A stretch of DNA of 64,000 bases, taken from Symmetrospora coprosmae. Lineage: Eukaryota > Basidiomycota > Cystobasidiomycetes > Symmetrosporaceae. A program made the translations under genes and the position numbers. Of this stretch, positions 31,463 through 41,934 are shown one piece after another. The stretch lies in the NCBI GenBank assembly GCA_008802785.1, contig VUYT01000028.1, forward strand, positions 62,001-126,000. Reading direction: 5' to 3'. The notes below the pieces were generated by a model. It did not search any database, was not told where the DNA came from, and worked only from the letters and a program-made list of their open reading frames with translations. Numbering within the stretch: position 1 is the stretch's first letter; each line of letters begins with the position of its first letter.

Positions 31463-33338
31463 TCACGGGTCTATCTCTAGCACTGGCATTCTATCTCTGA
31501 GCTCACTCCATGCCCCGTCTGGTCTGACCCTCCAGCATTCGAAATGATGATTCGTCCCCTTCTGCTCATGGAGCGAATACTCGGTCCCGCACCCGCCAGC
31601 GCCGGGGCTCTCGCGCACATACACCAGGCATGCAATCCTGCTGTGGAGCAGGGCCATGCTGCAGAGGAGGCACGGCTCGTGCGACATGAACACTGTGAGG
31701 TTGGTGAGGAGGTAGTCGGACGCGGGCATGTGCGGGCGTGCGCCGGTGCGGTCGAGGTGGGCGACGCGCTCGAGGAGATTGAGGACGGCATGCTGGAGCG
31801 GGTTTGTGCTCGATTGCCGCGTGTCGTGGGATGTGGCCAGGACGACGGGCAGGCAGGCAGCCCCTGCTTCCGGGTTGTAGCCACGGCGATGCCGCGCCGG
31901 ATCAAAGGACTCGGTCACGGTGCACACGACAGGATGGTCCGCCGCTCCATCGCGTTCAATGGCCTCTGCGCGCACCACGGCGCTCTCGCACATGTCGCGC
32001 ATCCATGCAATTTTTCCTGCGGTCCAGGACTGCAGCCTCTCCTTTGCGAGGACGTCCTCCTTCACGGGGACGAGCGAGACGGGCCAGCAGTCTCTCGACC
32101 ACTCTTTGACTTGTTTGAGCGTGCGCGCTGGGCTGTGCGGGACGTCGAGAACCTCTGGCTGCTGTAGTGCAGAGCGCGGGAGCGTGCCCAGGTGCGACGA
32201 GGCGAGGAGCAGCTCGACGAGCGATGGGAGCGACATGAGCTCGGTCGGGAAGAGGAGGATGAGCGCCTGCTCGTAACCGTCAGAGGTGGGGGCTGCCGCC
32301 GCGAGATGCTCGATGCCGGCGGGACTCTCTGCAGCGGCTGTCGACGAGAGCGGCTCGATCCGCTTAATGCGCCGGCAGTGTCGCATCGCCGGCTGCATGT
32401 CGAGGCTGGCGTGGCGCAGAAAGGCGAGCACGGATCCCGAGCTGCGCGGGTTGATACGCAGTGCGTATACTTGCACTGTAGCACGCACGCCATACCGGTA
32501 CGTCTCAGCGAGGGTGTCGCGCACGATGGACGCCAATTGTGTCGAGCGGGTCAGGCGGCGACGCACTCGTTTCTAGGGCCATGTCTTCTGGTGACAGGAT
32601 GCTGGTGACTTGATGTACAGGCAGAGAGGCGATGGGCAGGACTTCTGCTTCGTTCCGGGTATCTGCCTGTGCTGGCATTCGCAATTTCTGTGCTGGCTGC
32701 ATGTCCAGCGAGGTCGGCGGCCCTTCTTCAGGAGCCAAGGCCGGCACTGTGCGGACGGACTCGCCGGCTTGCACGCCTTCCTCCTCGTCGCTGTCACCTC
32801 TGCCATTGGCCATGAGCATGAAAGCGTCCTCCTGATTCTCTGGCGTAGGTGGACGTCCTCTCTGCACGACGAGCTGGCCCTTCTCGCCAAAGGCGACGCC
32901 GTGCCCGTAGAATATGCAGAGCTCCTCGCCCTGCGGCACATCCCTTGTTGTAGTGTACCGAATGGACACGTTGCGCTTGTCGAGGGTGTACGAGACGTTT
33001 GGCAGCGAGTCGGAGTGGTTGAACAGGCTGCCAATGCCCAGGGCGAGGGCGAGGTCGCCCGAGGGCTTTGACCATGTGAAGAGGTACGACTCGAAGATGG
33101 TCCCGCTGAGCGAGTGCGCAGCGTACTCGGATGCAGGGACGACGAGGGCAGGCGATACCTCGACGAGCGTGTTGCTCGGGATGGCTGTGCGCGCATACAC
33201 GCCTCTGCCCTTGAGCGGGTCGACGCGGATCTTGAGCAGCTCGCTCCGGCGGGTCAGGCGGATCTCGCTGGTGTCGCCGTGGTCGTCCTCGTCCTCATCC
33301 TCTGCGAGCTGGTGCTGATGCTGGCTGTCCATGGCCAT
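31463..33338 (-). CDS. TAD3: SET-domain / tRNA adenosine deaminase subunit TAD3 fusion
   Basis: Two exons on the minus strand: 33338-32567 and 32475-31463; 594 residues. Exon 1 codes a compact SET domain: GRGVYA (44-49), GSLFNHSDSLPNVSY (about 103-117) and GEELCIFYG (137-145). Exon 2 codes a full TAD3/ADAT3: VYALRINPRSSGSV and RRIKRIEP at its N terminus, HAVL (486) where catalytic deaminases have HAE, and the zinc ligands PCLLC (526, 529). TAD3 is the non-catalytic partner of Tad2 in A34-to-inosine editing of tRNA. The 91-bp intron (GTGCGT ... CTACAG, phase 1) joins the frames. If it is retained, the SET frame stops at 32505, giving a 277-residue SET protein. The TAD3 frame has no ATG of its own before its conserved start. 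Confidence 0.8.
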
Positions 33339-33540
33339 GGTCTCTGATATGCTATGCTATGGCTGCATAGCGAGGCCAAGAGATGGTGGAGGTTGGAAGG
33401 AAGGAGAGCTAGGTAGGCAGGGTAGGGAGGTAGGTAGGTAGGAGACCGCCCCTCTCGTCCTCCGCACAACCACAACATCCCGCTCTCGCACACGGTATAT
33501 ACGTGCACGCTGCACGCGACACTATCGCAAACATATCGCC
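33339..33540. promoter_or_regulatory. Divergent promoter, SET-TAD3 / GRASP
   Basis: 202 bp between divergent start codons, holding a GGTAGGTAGGTAGG run (about 33428-33441) and a TATA-like GTATATACG at about 33493-33501, some 45 bp upstream of the GRASP start. Confidence 0.4.
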
Positions 33541-35166
33541 ATGGGAGCAGCAGAGTCGCGCTCGCTCACGTCGACGACGGCCGACTCGTCGATTCGGGGG
33601 AGGATTGGGTTCCATGGTGGGTAAAGCGAGCAGCGCAGCGCAGTGCAGCGCAGCGAGCAACAACAGAACAGTGAGCTGATGGTGATGACTGTGCTGTGCA
33701 TTATATTCCTCTGCACTTTGCGCCCCGCCTCTGGGTTCCATGCGATGCGACGCGCCCTTCGACGCGACGGCGACAACGACGACAACGATGGCGACGCCTG
33801 TGATGGTCTGGGCCGTGCTCTCGCCCCCGCCCGTCCGCCCGCGCAGTCCTCCGAGTCGCCGACAACAGCCCAGCAGCAGCAGCAGGCATTGAGCCGTTCT
33901 TCGACTACCTCGTCGGCGTCAATGGAGAGGCGCTCAGCTCGGCGAGCATGCAGGGGAGCGCAACGGGGTCCGTGGAGGAGATGCTCGCAGGGGTCGTCGA
34001 CGCCCACGAGGACCGCGAGCTCAACTTGCAGATCTGGTCGAGCAAGCGCGCCGAGCTGAGGGGTGTGTGCACGGGACCCCAATCTCTGCAGCTGTAAAGT
34101 CACGGAGCTGCACTGACCCGACAAGCGTCCGTACCTCCCTGCATTTTCCTCAGACGTGACCGTCATCCCGTCGACTGTCTGGACAGGGAACGACGACGCT
34201 CCATCATCCTCCCAGTACGGACAAGGGGCTACCGACTCGCAGCCCTCACTCCTCGGCCTCAGCCTCCGTCTCTGCAACCCGGACGGGGCCCTCGAAAAAG
34301 TATGGCACGTCCTGGAGATCTTGGAAGACTCTCCCGCAGAGAGTGCAGGCTTGGTCCCCTTTGGCGACTACATCCTGGGCTATGCCGGCGGGGTCCTGCA
34401 CAAGGAGGCCGACTTCTACCGCCTGGTCGAGGACCACGTCGACAAGCCGCTCCGCCTCTTTGTGTACAATGCCGATTTCGACGTCACGCGCGAGGTCGTC
34501 ATTGTGCCCAACCGCGCGTGGAGCGCTTCGGGCGAGGAGAAGGGGCTGCTCGGGTGCGGAGTGGGCTTTGGCGTGCTGCACCGCATCCCAAAGCCAAAGC
34601 CGCAGGAGGTGGAGGCGGGGTCACGCGGGGTTGTCGGTCAAGGCACAGGCAGGAATGGCGCAGGACGTGAAGCGTCGTACGAAGACGATCAGGGATACCG
34701 CGGGCTGGGAGGGACGACGGTTCAGCCATCGCCCTATGCCAAGCAGCCATCACAAGCTTTATCAAAAGCGCAGAAGCAGCCTGCGCCACCGCGCATGCAG
34801 GCTTCCCTAGCACAGCCAGCCACGCCGCCGTCACTTCAACAACAACAACAACAACAGCAGCAGCAGCAGCAGCGCTCAATCTCCCCATCCGGCTACAGTG
34901 CTCGGCAAAAGGCAGCACCACCCTCTTCTGCCTCGCCGTCGTACTCGCCAGCCGGCTCTTCTCGGGCACCGCGCTTTGGGACGCAGGGTTTCAGCAGCAA
35001 TGGCTCCTCCACGCCGTCGTCAAGTCCCGGCTCGAGAGCCTTCATGTCTGTGCCGCAGGGAGGCCAGTACGCGTCGTCGTCGCTGCAGCAGCCGAGGGGC
35101 CCGAGCGGGGGAATGATCAGTCCGAGGAGCAGTGTGGCAGAGGTGATTGCGGAGGAGGACGAGTAG
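33541..35166 (+). CDS. GRH1: Golgi reassembly-stacking protein (GRASP/Grh1)
   Basis: Three exons: 33541-33616, 33847-34062, 34154-35166; 434 residues. The protein starts MGAAESRS, with Gly2 and Ser6 fitting an N-myristoylation site. The first GRASP PDZ domain is rebuilt by the first splice (GFHVLRVADNSPAAAAGIEP), and the second follows (KVWHVLEILEDSPAESAGL, then FGDYILGYAGG). The block GLLGCGVGFGVLHRIP marks the end of the paired PDZ module (about residue 205). The tail is Pro/Ser/Gln-rich with a polyglutamine run coded by CAA/CAG near 34838-34872. GRASPs tether Golgi or ER-exit membranes and act in unconventional secretion. The 230-bp first intron is long for this window. Confidence 0.93.
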
Positions 35167-35546
35167 CGGCGGGGCAGTGCGTGCTGAGTGTTGTGCTATA
35201 CGAGTAGCTGTATGATAGTGACTTGGCCTGAAAGGTCACCCATCGCCGACATCACGTGCCACGAGCCTTTGACTTCTTGAGCGTCGTCCCTGCACTTCTC
35301 CTCTCCCCTCCTCTGCCCCTTTGCATACCTAGCCCATCCAGCACTGGGCCCCCTCATCTCGTCTGTCTGTCTCATCTGGTCCTGGAGCCCCCGGTCTCCT
35401 GTCGCCGCTTAGCCTCGAAGCGCCCTCGTTGGATCTCCCGCACCCGACAGACATCGAAAAAAACCCTAGCTGCGGCTGAATCGCAACCTCAAGCAACAGC
35501 CAGTCCTTCGGACGAAGCAAGTCTACACGTACGCGGGAGCACGACC
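35167..35546. other. Intergenic, GRASP gene to TMA23
   Basis: 380 bp, C/T-rich. The TMA23 frame is open upstream of its Met from 35256, but the protein family starts at the conserved YLTSQGW segment, so this is taken as 5' flank. Confidence 0.4.
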
Positions 35547-36412
35547 ATGATGAGCTTCTCTCCAACGACGTACCTCACCTCGCAAGGCTGGGACGGCCCG
35601 GGGACCGCGCTGAAAAAGGGCGGCCTCAAGAAGCCCATCACGGTCGCGCACAAGACGAACCTGAAGGGCATCGGCAAGGAGCGCGACACGGGCTACGCGT
35701 GGTGGGACGACGTCTTCTCGATGGTTGCGAACAAGGGCAAAGATAAAGGCAAGGCGGGCGGCACACCGGTTGAGGTGGGTGTGCCATCCTAGCTGGGCGC
35801 AATGGGCTGGATGGACGCTGGGCTGGGCTGATTTCGAACACGGGCATGCAGGACATGAGGCGCACAAGTACAGGCATCTACTCGTCGCGCGCATCATCGG
35901 CGCAGACGTCTGGCGCGTCTACGCCAGTACCTGTGCCACACCTCTCCGGCAGCATCAGCAGCAGCAGCACCTTCAACACGGACATCATCGGGCAGGCCAG
36001 GCTCGAAGCTGCGCGGCGCGAGTTTTACTCCAAGTTCCTCAGGGGCAAGCCTCTAGCGGGGACCGCGGGGGATGAAGATAGCAAACCGCCAGCATCAGCA
36101 TCAGCGTCATTGTCGCCGTTGTCGTCGTCCTCGATGGCGCCGCCAGTACCGGCCGCTGGCCCGCTCAAGCAGCAGGAGGAGCAGGAACGAGCTCAGGACA
36201 AGGCGAGCAGGAAAGCGGCCAGGGAAGAGCGGCGGCGGCTGCGGAGGGAGAAGAGGGCCAGGAAGGAGGAGAAGCTCAGGATGAAGAGCGAAAAGCTGGC
36301 CGCTGCTGTGCCTCAAGAAGAAGCGGGGACAGTGGCGACAGCGACCAAGCCAACGAAGGACAAGAAGCGCAAGAGGGAGGGAAGAGCACTCGAGGGTGAT
36401 CCTCCACCTCCA

Positions 36413-36448
<36 letters not shown>

Positions 36449-36565
36449 CTGCCGACACCGCCGCCGAGCGGGGCCGAAGAGGAGGAGGAGCTGCTGGCAG
36501 CGAAGAAGCTGGCCAAGCGAGCGCGCAAGGCAGAGAGACGTGCTGCTGCGGCGGCGCAGGCATGA
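35547..36565 (+). CDS. TMA23: G-patch nucleolar protein Tma23-like (ribosome biogenesis)
   Basis: Two exons: 35547-35774 and 35852-36565; 313 residues. The N terminus YLTSQGWDGPGTALKKGGLK, then KPITVAHK, KGIG and AWWDDVF, matches the G-patch-like block of yeast Tma23 and human GPATCH4 residue for residue in the key Gly and Trp positions. The second exon has a short conserved helix (ARLEAARREFYSKFLRGKPL) and a long Lys/Arg/Glu coiled tail with a polyalanine run coded by GCT repeats (about 36411-36446). Family members sit in the nucleolus and assist small-subunit assembly. A second Met directly follows the first. Confidence 0.88.
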
Positions 36566-36827
36566 CTGCGATGCGGTGCGAGCGTGCAATGTTTGACTGT
36601 CAATTTCCAGTGTTGTTGTTGTGACCTAGGGCTCATCCTACCTTGCCATGCAAATGAGTCAGCCATGGCCAGTGCCGTCTCCAGCACCTTCCTCTGTGCC
36701 TGGCCTGGCGCACGTCAGCCCTGCCTGCCTGCCTGCTTGCTTGCTGAAGCCTCTTCTTCCCTCTCCTCTTCCCCCAGGATACACCACCTGACTGCCCCAG
36801 TATCGCCGTTTGTGCACATCGTCCACG

Positions 36828-39800
36828 ATGAATCACTTCTTCACTGGGCAGACCCGCTCACGCCCTGCCATCAACCTCAGCGGCGGTGGTGGAGCAGGGG
36901 AGCAGTCGTCGTCATCGTCATCCTCCTCAGTGGCGACGACGACGACGCGCACGCACGGCAACCTCGCAGCATCGAGCAGGAACGACAACGAAAGCAGCAG
37001 CATCGCCCTCCGCGCACGGCAGGAGCGACAAGCGCGCGAGTCGCGCCGCAAGCTCGACCGCGCTGCACGGCGCATACAGGCATTCTACCGCTCGCGCACA
37101 GCAGCCGGGGCAGCGAGAGATAGTGTGCGCGCCGAGGTGGACGCCATCCTCAGCACCGCCGGTACCTCAGGCGACACCATCGCTGCTGCACAGCTCCTCG
37201 AGGCCACTGCACGCTTGGCGTTCGCCTACCGCACGGGGAATAAAGGCGATGCGGCGCGCTTGGGCAAGTGGGCCAGGCTGGTGGCGACGGGACGGCCGCG
37301 CGTCAGGCTCTTTCAGACGTTTGAGGAGCTGTGCAGTACCAACAGTGATGTGACGCAGGATGCCGCGCCACAAGAGAGGCAGCGTTTATCCCGCTGGAAG
37401 TACGCCCTGGGCGTCCTGAGCCAAAAGATGTGCCGCATGGCGGCTGACAGCCCGAGGTGAGCACGGAGTGATGGCCTCGCCGATTGTTGTGACATGGGGA
37501 AACATGCGGGCAGGATATCAGCTGAAGTACTACCCTACCGACTGCGACCTTTGTCAAACCGCAGCTCCCCCTCCGTGCCGCTCTTTCTCGAGCTCGTGAA
37601 GCAGCTCCTCGACCCGGCGAAGTACAGAGGGTTGCCGTCCACGGCGCAAAGCTATCCAGCACAGCTCGCAGCCTCTCTGGTCCGACACGGCGTGTTCAGC
37701 GACCTGCGCACGCACATCCTAGCCTTCGTGAGCCACCCCGCTCCATTCGCGCCTCTTTACAGACCAGGCTGACATTCTCCCTTCCCCCTCCGTCTGCTCG
37801 TCAGCGACCCCACGCAAAGCCTGCTCCCATCTCGCTGCCTGCTGCCATCCAGGTGGCCCTCTCTGTCCTTGTTCGCCAGTCCACGTCCGCCAGCGACGCC
37901 GCAGCAGCGCCAATACCTGACACCACCCTGGCGCGCTTCACGACATCGATCCTCACTATCCCGCTTCTCGCGACATCGGCCCGGCTTCCGGCATCGGCGC
38001 TGGCTGCGCTCAGCGGGGACAAGTCAGAAATTCCGTATGCGCAGCTGCTGGCTTGCATTGCTCGGCAGAGCGAAGATGGCGAGCCTATCGACAAGGGGCA
38101 AGGCAGCGAAAGCCATGCTCTCATGCAGGCGATGGACGGAGCGCAAGCTGCGCATTTCCTCGCTAATCTTCTCAGCATTGGCGCGCAGGGAGGCGCGCGC
38201 TGGCAGAGGGCGCAGAATGGGAAGGAGCTCGTTGCCCTGCTCACGGCTTACAAGTATCTGCTGGGTCGGATACCGGTTGCGCTGCTTACGCGAGATGGCG
38301 CTGCAAGTAGCCCCGCAACTGTCATGGTAGAAGGAAAGGGAAAGAGCCGAGCTACGGCTATCGACCTCAGCATCGACACGGACGAGGATGGCGATATTGC
38401 CATGACTGGCCCGATCCCTGGTGTCGCGTCTTCGCAACGAGAGCACAAAGGCAAATCTACGGAAGGATTTGTGGTGGATGCGACTACGTACGTTACTCTG
38501 CTGAGCATGACTCGCGAGCCGTTCCTCAGCACGATCGTCCAGCTCTCGACGCGCTTCTCGGCGACATCCCGGCCCGCCCTGTCGTCCTTCCTCGTCTCGC
38601 TCCTGTACGCCTTCCCCGCGAGCGTCAAAGAGGGCATTGTCAACTCGCTCGTGTACTCGGCGCAAGCAACAAGCAGCAGCGGTCTCCTGCGCGAGATCTG
38701 GCGCGGCTGGGTGCGATCCTCGGCGCTCGCTCGCGCGATTGCGTCGGGGACGAGCAGCACATCCGGGACGGTTGCGAGTGCCGTCTTTGGCGCGCTGGCA
38801 GATCCAAAGCTTCAACAAGATTGGCCGCACTTCGTCCTGCTTGCCGAGATGTACGCACGCTCGCTGCTCACCCTAGGCGACGACGAGTTCTTTGGACAGA
38901 GCAGCGGCGAGACTCAAGCGCACTCGAGGAACCCGCTCGGTATCGACGAGGTCGTCGGGTTCTCTGCGCTGCTGAGAAATGTCGCCTTCGGCCTCTACTG
39001 GCAGCCGGAGGTTCTTGTCGATCCGAAGAAAGGCGGCCCGCGCTTTGTGGGGGAAACCAACGTGTCAGCCGAGGCACTCAGAAAGCTCGCTACTGGTCTC
39101 CTGCAAAGCTTGCATGCGCGAGAGTAAGTGCTGACAAGTAGCTGTCTGAGGGGCGCCGACACAAATGCTGACTCACCGAACTCTTGGCGCGTCACAGCTC
39201 GCGACGGCAGTTCACGCCGGCAGGTCACTGGATCATGACGTCGGAGATGGATCTGCATTCGTTCGTCGAATCTGCGATCGTAGAAGATCAGAAGCTGGAC
39301 GAGGAAGAGCAAGAAGCAGAGGAGGAGAGCAGCGCACCTACGGTCCCCGTACGGCGGGGACGCGCGGCATACGAGAATGACGATATGGAGGAGGATGAGG
39401 ACGAGCGGCCCGTGCGGAGAATGGCGCCTGCTCGTCGGACTTTGCCGACGAGACGTCAGATGGCTTTTGTCAGTCCGCGTTTGGGCGTGCTCAACAACAG
39501 TGAGTCGAGTTGCACTGCTTTGCGGTGGTCGCTCGAGCCAGCGGGGCTGCCAGCTGATCGAGTCGTGCACACTGCCGCTTCCTTCTGCATCCATCTGCAG
39601 TCCCCTTTGTCATCCCCTTTGAGATCCGCGTCTCGATCTTCCAGCAGTTTGTCGCCAACGACCGCGTCCGGCTTAGCCAAGGGCACCGGGGCGCGGCTTC
39701 TGTGCGCTCGCGCTTCACCGTCGGCACAGATGGGCGGCCCATTGCTGGACAGGCGACGATCCGGCGCGGACACGTGGCCGATGACGGCTTTGCGGCGCTG

Positions 39801-41134
39801 AGTGGGCTCGGCAGCCAGCTCAAGCAGAGACTTGCCATCCGGTTCCTGGATCAGTACGGGCAAGAGGAGGCTGGCATCGATGGAGGTGGGCTCTTCAAGG
39901 AGTTCTTGACGGAGTGAGTGGCCCCGCCGCCCGTGTCTGGTTGATGAATGCTTCTGGATGGGGATGGAAGGGAAACAAGAGGAAGCTGATACTGGCTCTA
40001 CGTGTGTGTGTGTGTGCGCGCGTAAACCGCAGACTTTCCAAAGAGGCATTCGATGTTGACCGCGGCCTCTGGCTCGAGACGAGCAGCCACGAGTTGTACC
40101 CTGCATCGACCTCGTACTCGCGCGAAGGGTTCTCGCTGCAGTGGTACGCTTTCCTCGGGCGCATCCTGGGCAAGGCCCTGTACGAGGGGATCCTCGTCGA
40201 CGTCCCGTTCGCGCCCTTCTTCCTGAGCAAGTGGCTTGGGCGGGCGAGCGGGTTCGATGACCTTGCGTCGTTCGAGCCGGACCTTTATCATGGGCTTGTG
40301 CAGCTCAAGAACTATCCCGGGGACGTGGAGAAGGACCTCTCGCTCAACTTCACAGTGACGGACGATGGTGCGTGGCGCGAAGTCGACCCCTTAGCTTGGG
40401 CTGTTTCACGGTAGCTGACATGCGTTGCATGCCACCTTGGTCGCAGACTTTGGTGTGAGCAGGACAATCGATCTGATCCCGGACGGCAGCAACATTCCCG
40501 TGACGAACCAGAACCGGATCTCGTACATCTACCGGGTATCGGACTACCGGCTAAACAAGCAGATATCTGCGCAGTGCTCTGCCTTCTTCTCGGGGCTGTC
40601 GGACCTGGTGAACCCAAAGTGGCTGCGGATGTTCAACACAGTCGAGCTGGGCCTGCTCGTGGGCGGGGCCGAGACGAGCATCGACATTGACGACCTGCGG
40701 CACAACACGGTCTACTCTCGCGGGTACGACGAGTCGCACGAGACGATTCAGACATTCTGGCGGGTGGTGCAAGGGTTCGGGCAGGCGGACCGCAAGGCGC
40801 TCGTCAAGTTCTGCACGTCGTGCCCGCGGCCCCCACTGCTCGGTTTCGGGCAGCTCAACCCCAAGTTTGCGATTGGCAATGGGGGAGCAGACGAGGAGCG
40901 CATGCCGAGCACGTCGACCTGTGTCAAGTGGGTGTTATGCTGTACTGACTGGCAGCTTTGCCTCGGCGCAGAGCCGTGCCGACAGAATACGGTGCTGACG
41001 GTTTCGAGAATCCTCCACTTCCCCCTTACCCTTCGGGCAGCCTGCTCAAGCTGCCTACGTATTCGACGGCAGAGAAACTGCGCGAGAAGCTGCTGGCGAG
41101 CATCAATTCCGGCGCGGGCTTTGATCTGTCGTAG
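36828..41134 (+). CDS. HUL5: HECT-type E3 ubiquitin ligase (Hul5/UBE3C family)
   Basis: Eight exons: 36828-37456, 37565-37727, 37853-39123, 39198-39499, 39601-39913, 40033-40367, 40447-40927, 41041-41134; 1195 residues, slightly longer than yeast Hul5. The N terminus has an IQ-like helix (RAARRIQAFYRSRTAA, about 80-95) as in UBE3C. The C-terminal ~380 residues are a complete HECT domain: IPFEIRVSIFQQFVANDR, EAGIDGGGLFKEFLTEL, GRILGKALYEGILVDVPFAP, GFGQADRKALVKFCTSCPRP and the catalytic Cys1163 in MPSTSTCVNLLKLP. All splice phases agree and each junction falls inside conserved blocks. Hul5 extends ubiquitin chains on proteasome-bound substrates. Confidence 0.95.
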
Positions 41135-41934
41135 TGCGCGGTTGTCTTTAACGGTCCAGGGGGGCGTCGTTGTACATCGAGATTCACGATATGTAGCACA
41201 TCTATGAGACTGCTGATCGTTGCACGTACGAGTAGCTGCTCGAGTATCGTATTGTACTGGGCATTGCCAGAAATTTTCACGGGGACGTCACTGTCGCGCA
41301 TGTGTCCTCATTACGAACGGTTCGTGAGTGGCAAATGGCGGTGCGACGGGCAAAAGGACGGCGGCAGGAGGGCTCCAGGCCGGCTCAGCATGTGTACTGT
41401 ACTATGTGTCTGACGGTGTGCCGCAGTGTTCATGTTGCATTTGTGCATAGCAATAGCGTGTCGCCCCTGTCTGCAGCCTGTGCTATCTGAGGCATGCATG
41501 CATGTGTGCCCTCGAGCGCTCAACCTGAACCCGGACGCTCAGGCTGTTTGTTGTCGTGCGCGCCAGCTGCAGCTCGGGCGTCATCGTGCGGCGCACCGTG
41601 CACGGGAGAGAAGCTCCATCCCATCAATCATCAGACTATCTTGTACAAGCTTCCTTTCTTCCTTCCTCCCTTCCCTCGCGTCCTCGCTGTGCTGTCTCCC
41701 TCTCTCTCTCTCTCTGGTGTCTATCTTTGTGCGATGTCACTCTTGCGATTTGAGCAATCCCGCTCCCCTCCCTCCCCGGCGGCGGTGGAGGAGGAGGGTG
41801 ACCTGCACCTGGCACCTGGCTGCTTCATCCCAACCCGCACCCCCATCGACTTTTTCCCCCCTCAGCTGTAGTGCTCAGCATAACATCGACCACACATACA
41901 CACTCACTACTGATATAGGAAAGACACGGAAAAG
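41135..41934. other. Intergenic, HUL5 to Ser-rich membrane protein gene
   Basis: 800 bp without a recognisable gene. It includes a CT dinucleotide-rich run (about 41695-41720) and C-rich tracts, probably the 5' leader of the downstream gene. Open frames here are short and have no conserved features. Confidence 0.4.

Noticed and set aside
32505-32566. SET gene and TAD3 as two overlapping independent genes
   Set aside because: TAD3 would need a non-ATG start, while a phase-matched intron gives a clean fusion; kept as an alternative under the finding.
33643-34059. Separate ORF inside the GRASP gene
   Set aside because: It starts in intron 1 and runs in the wrong frame relative to the PDZ-coding exon.
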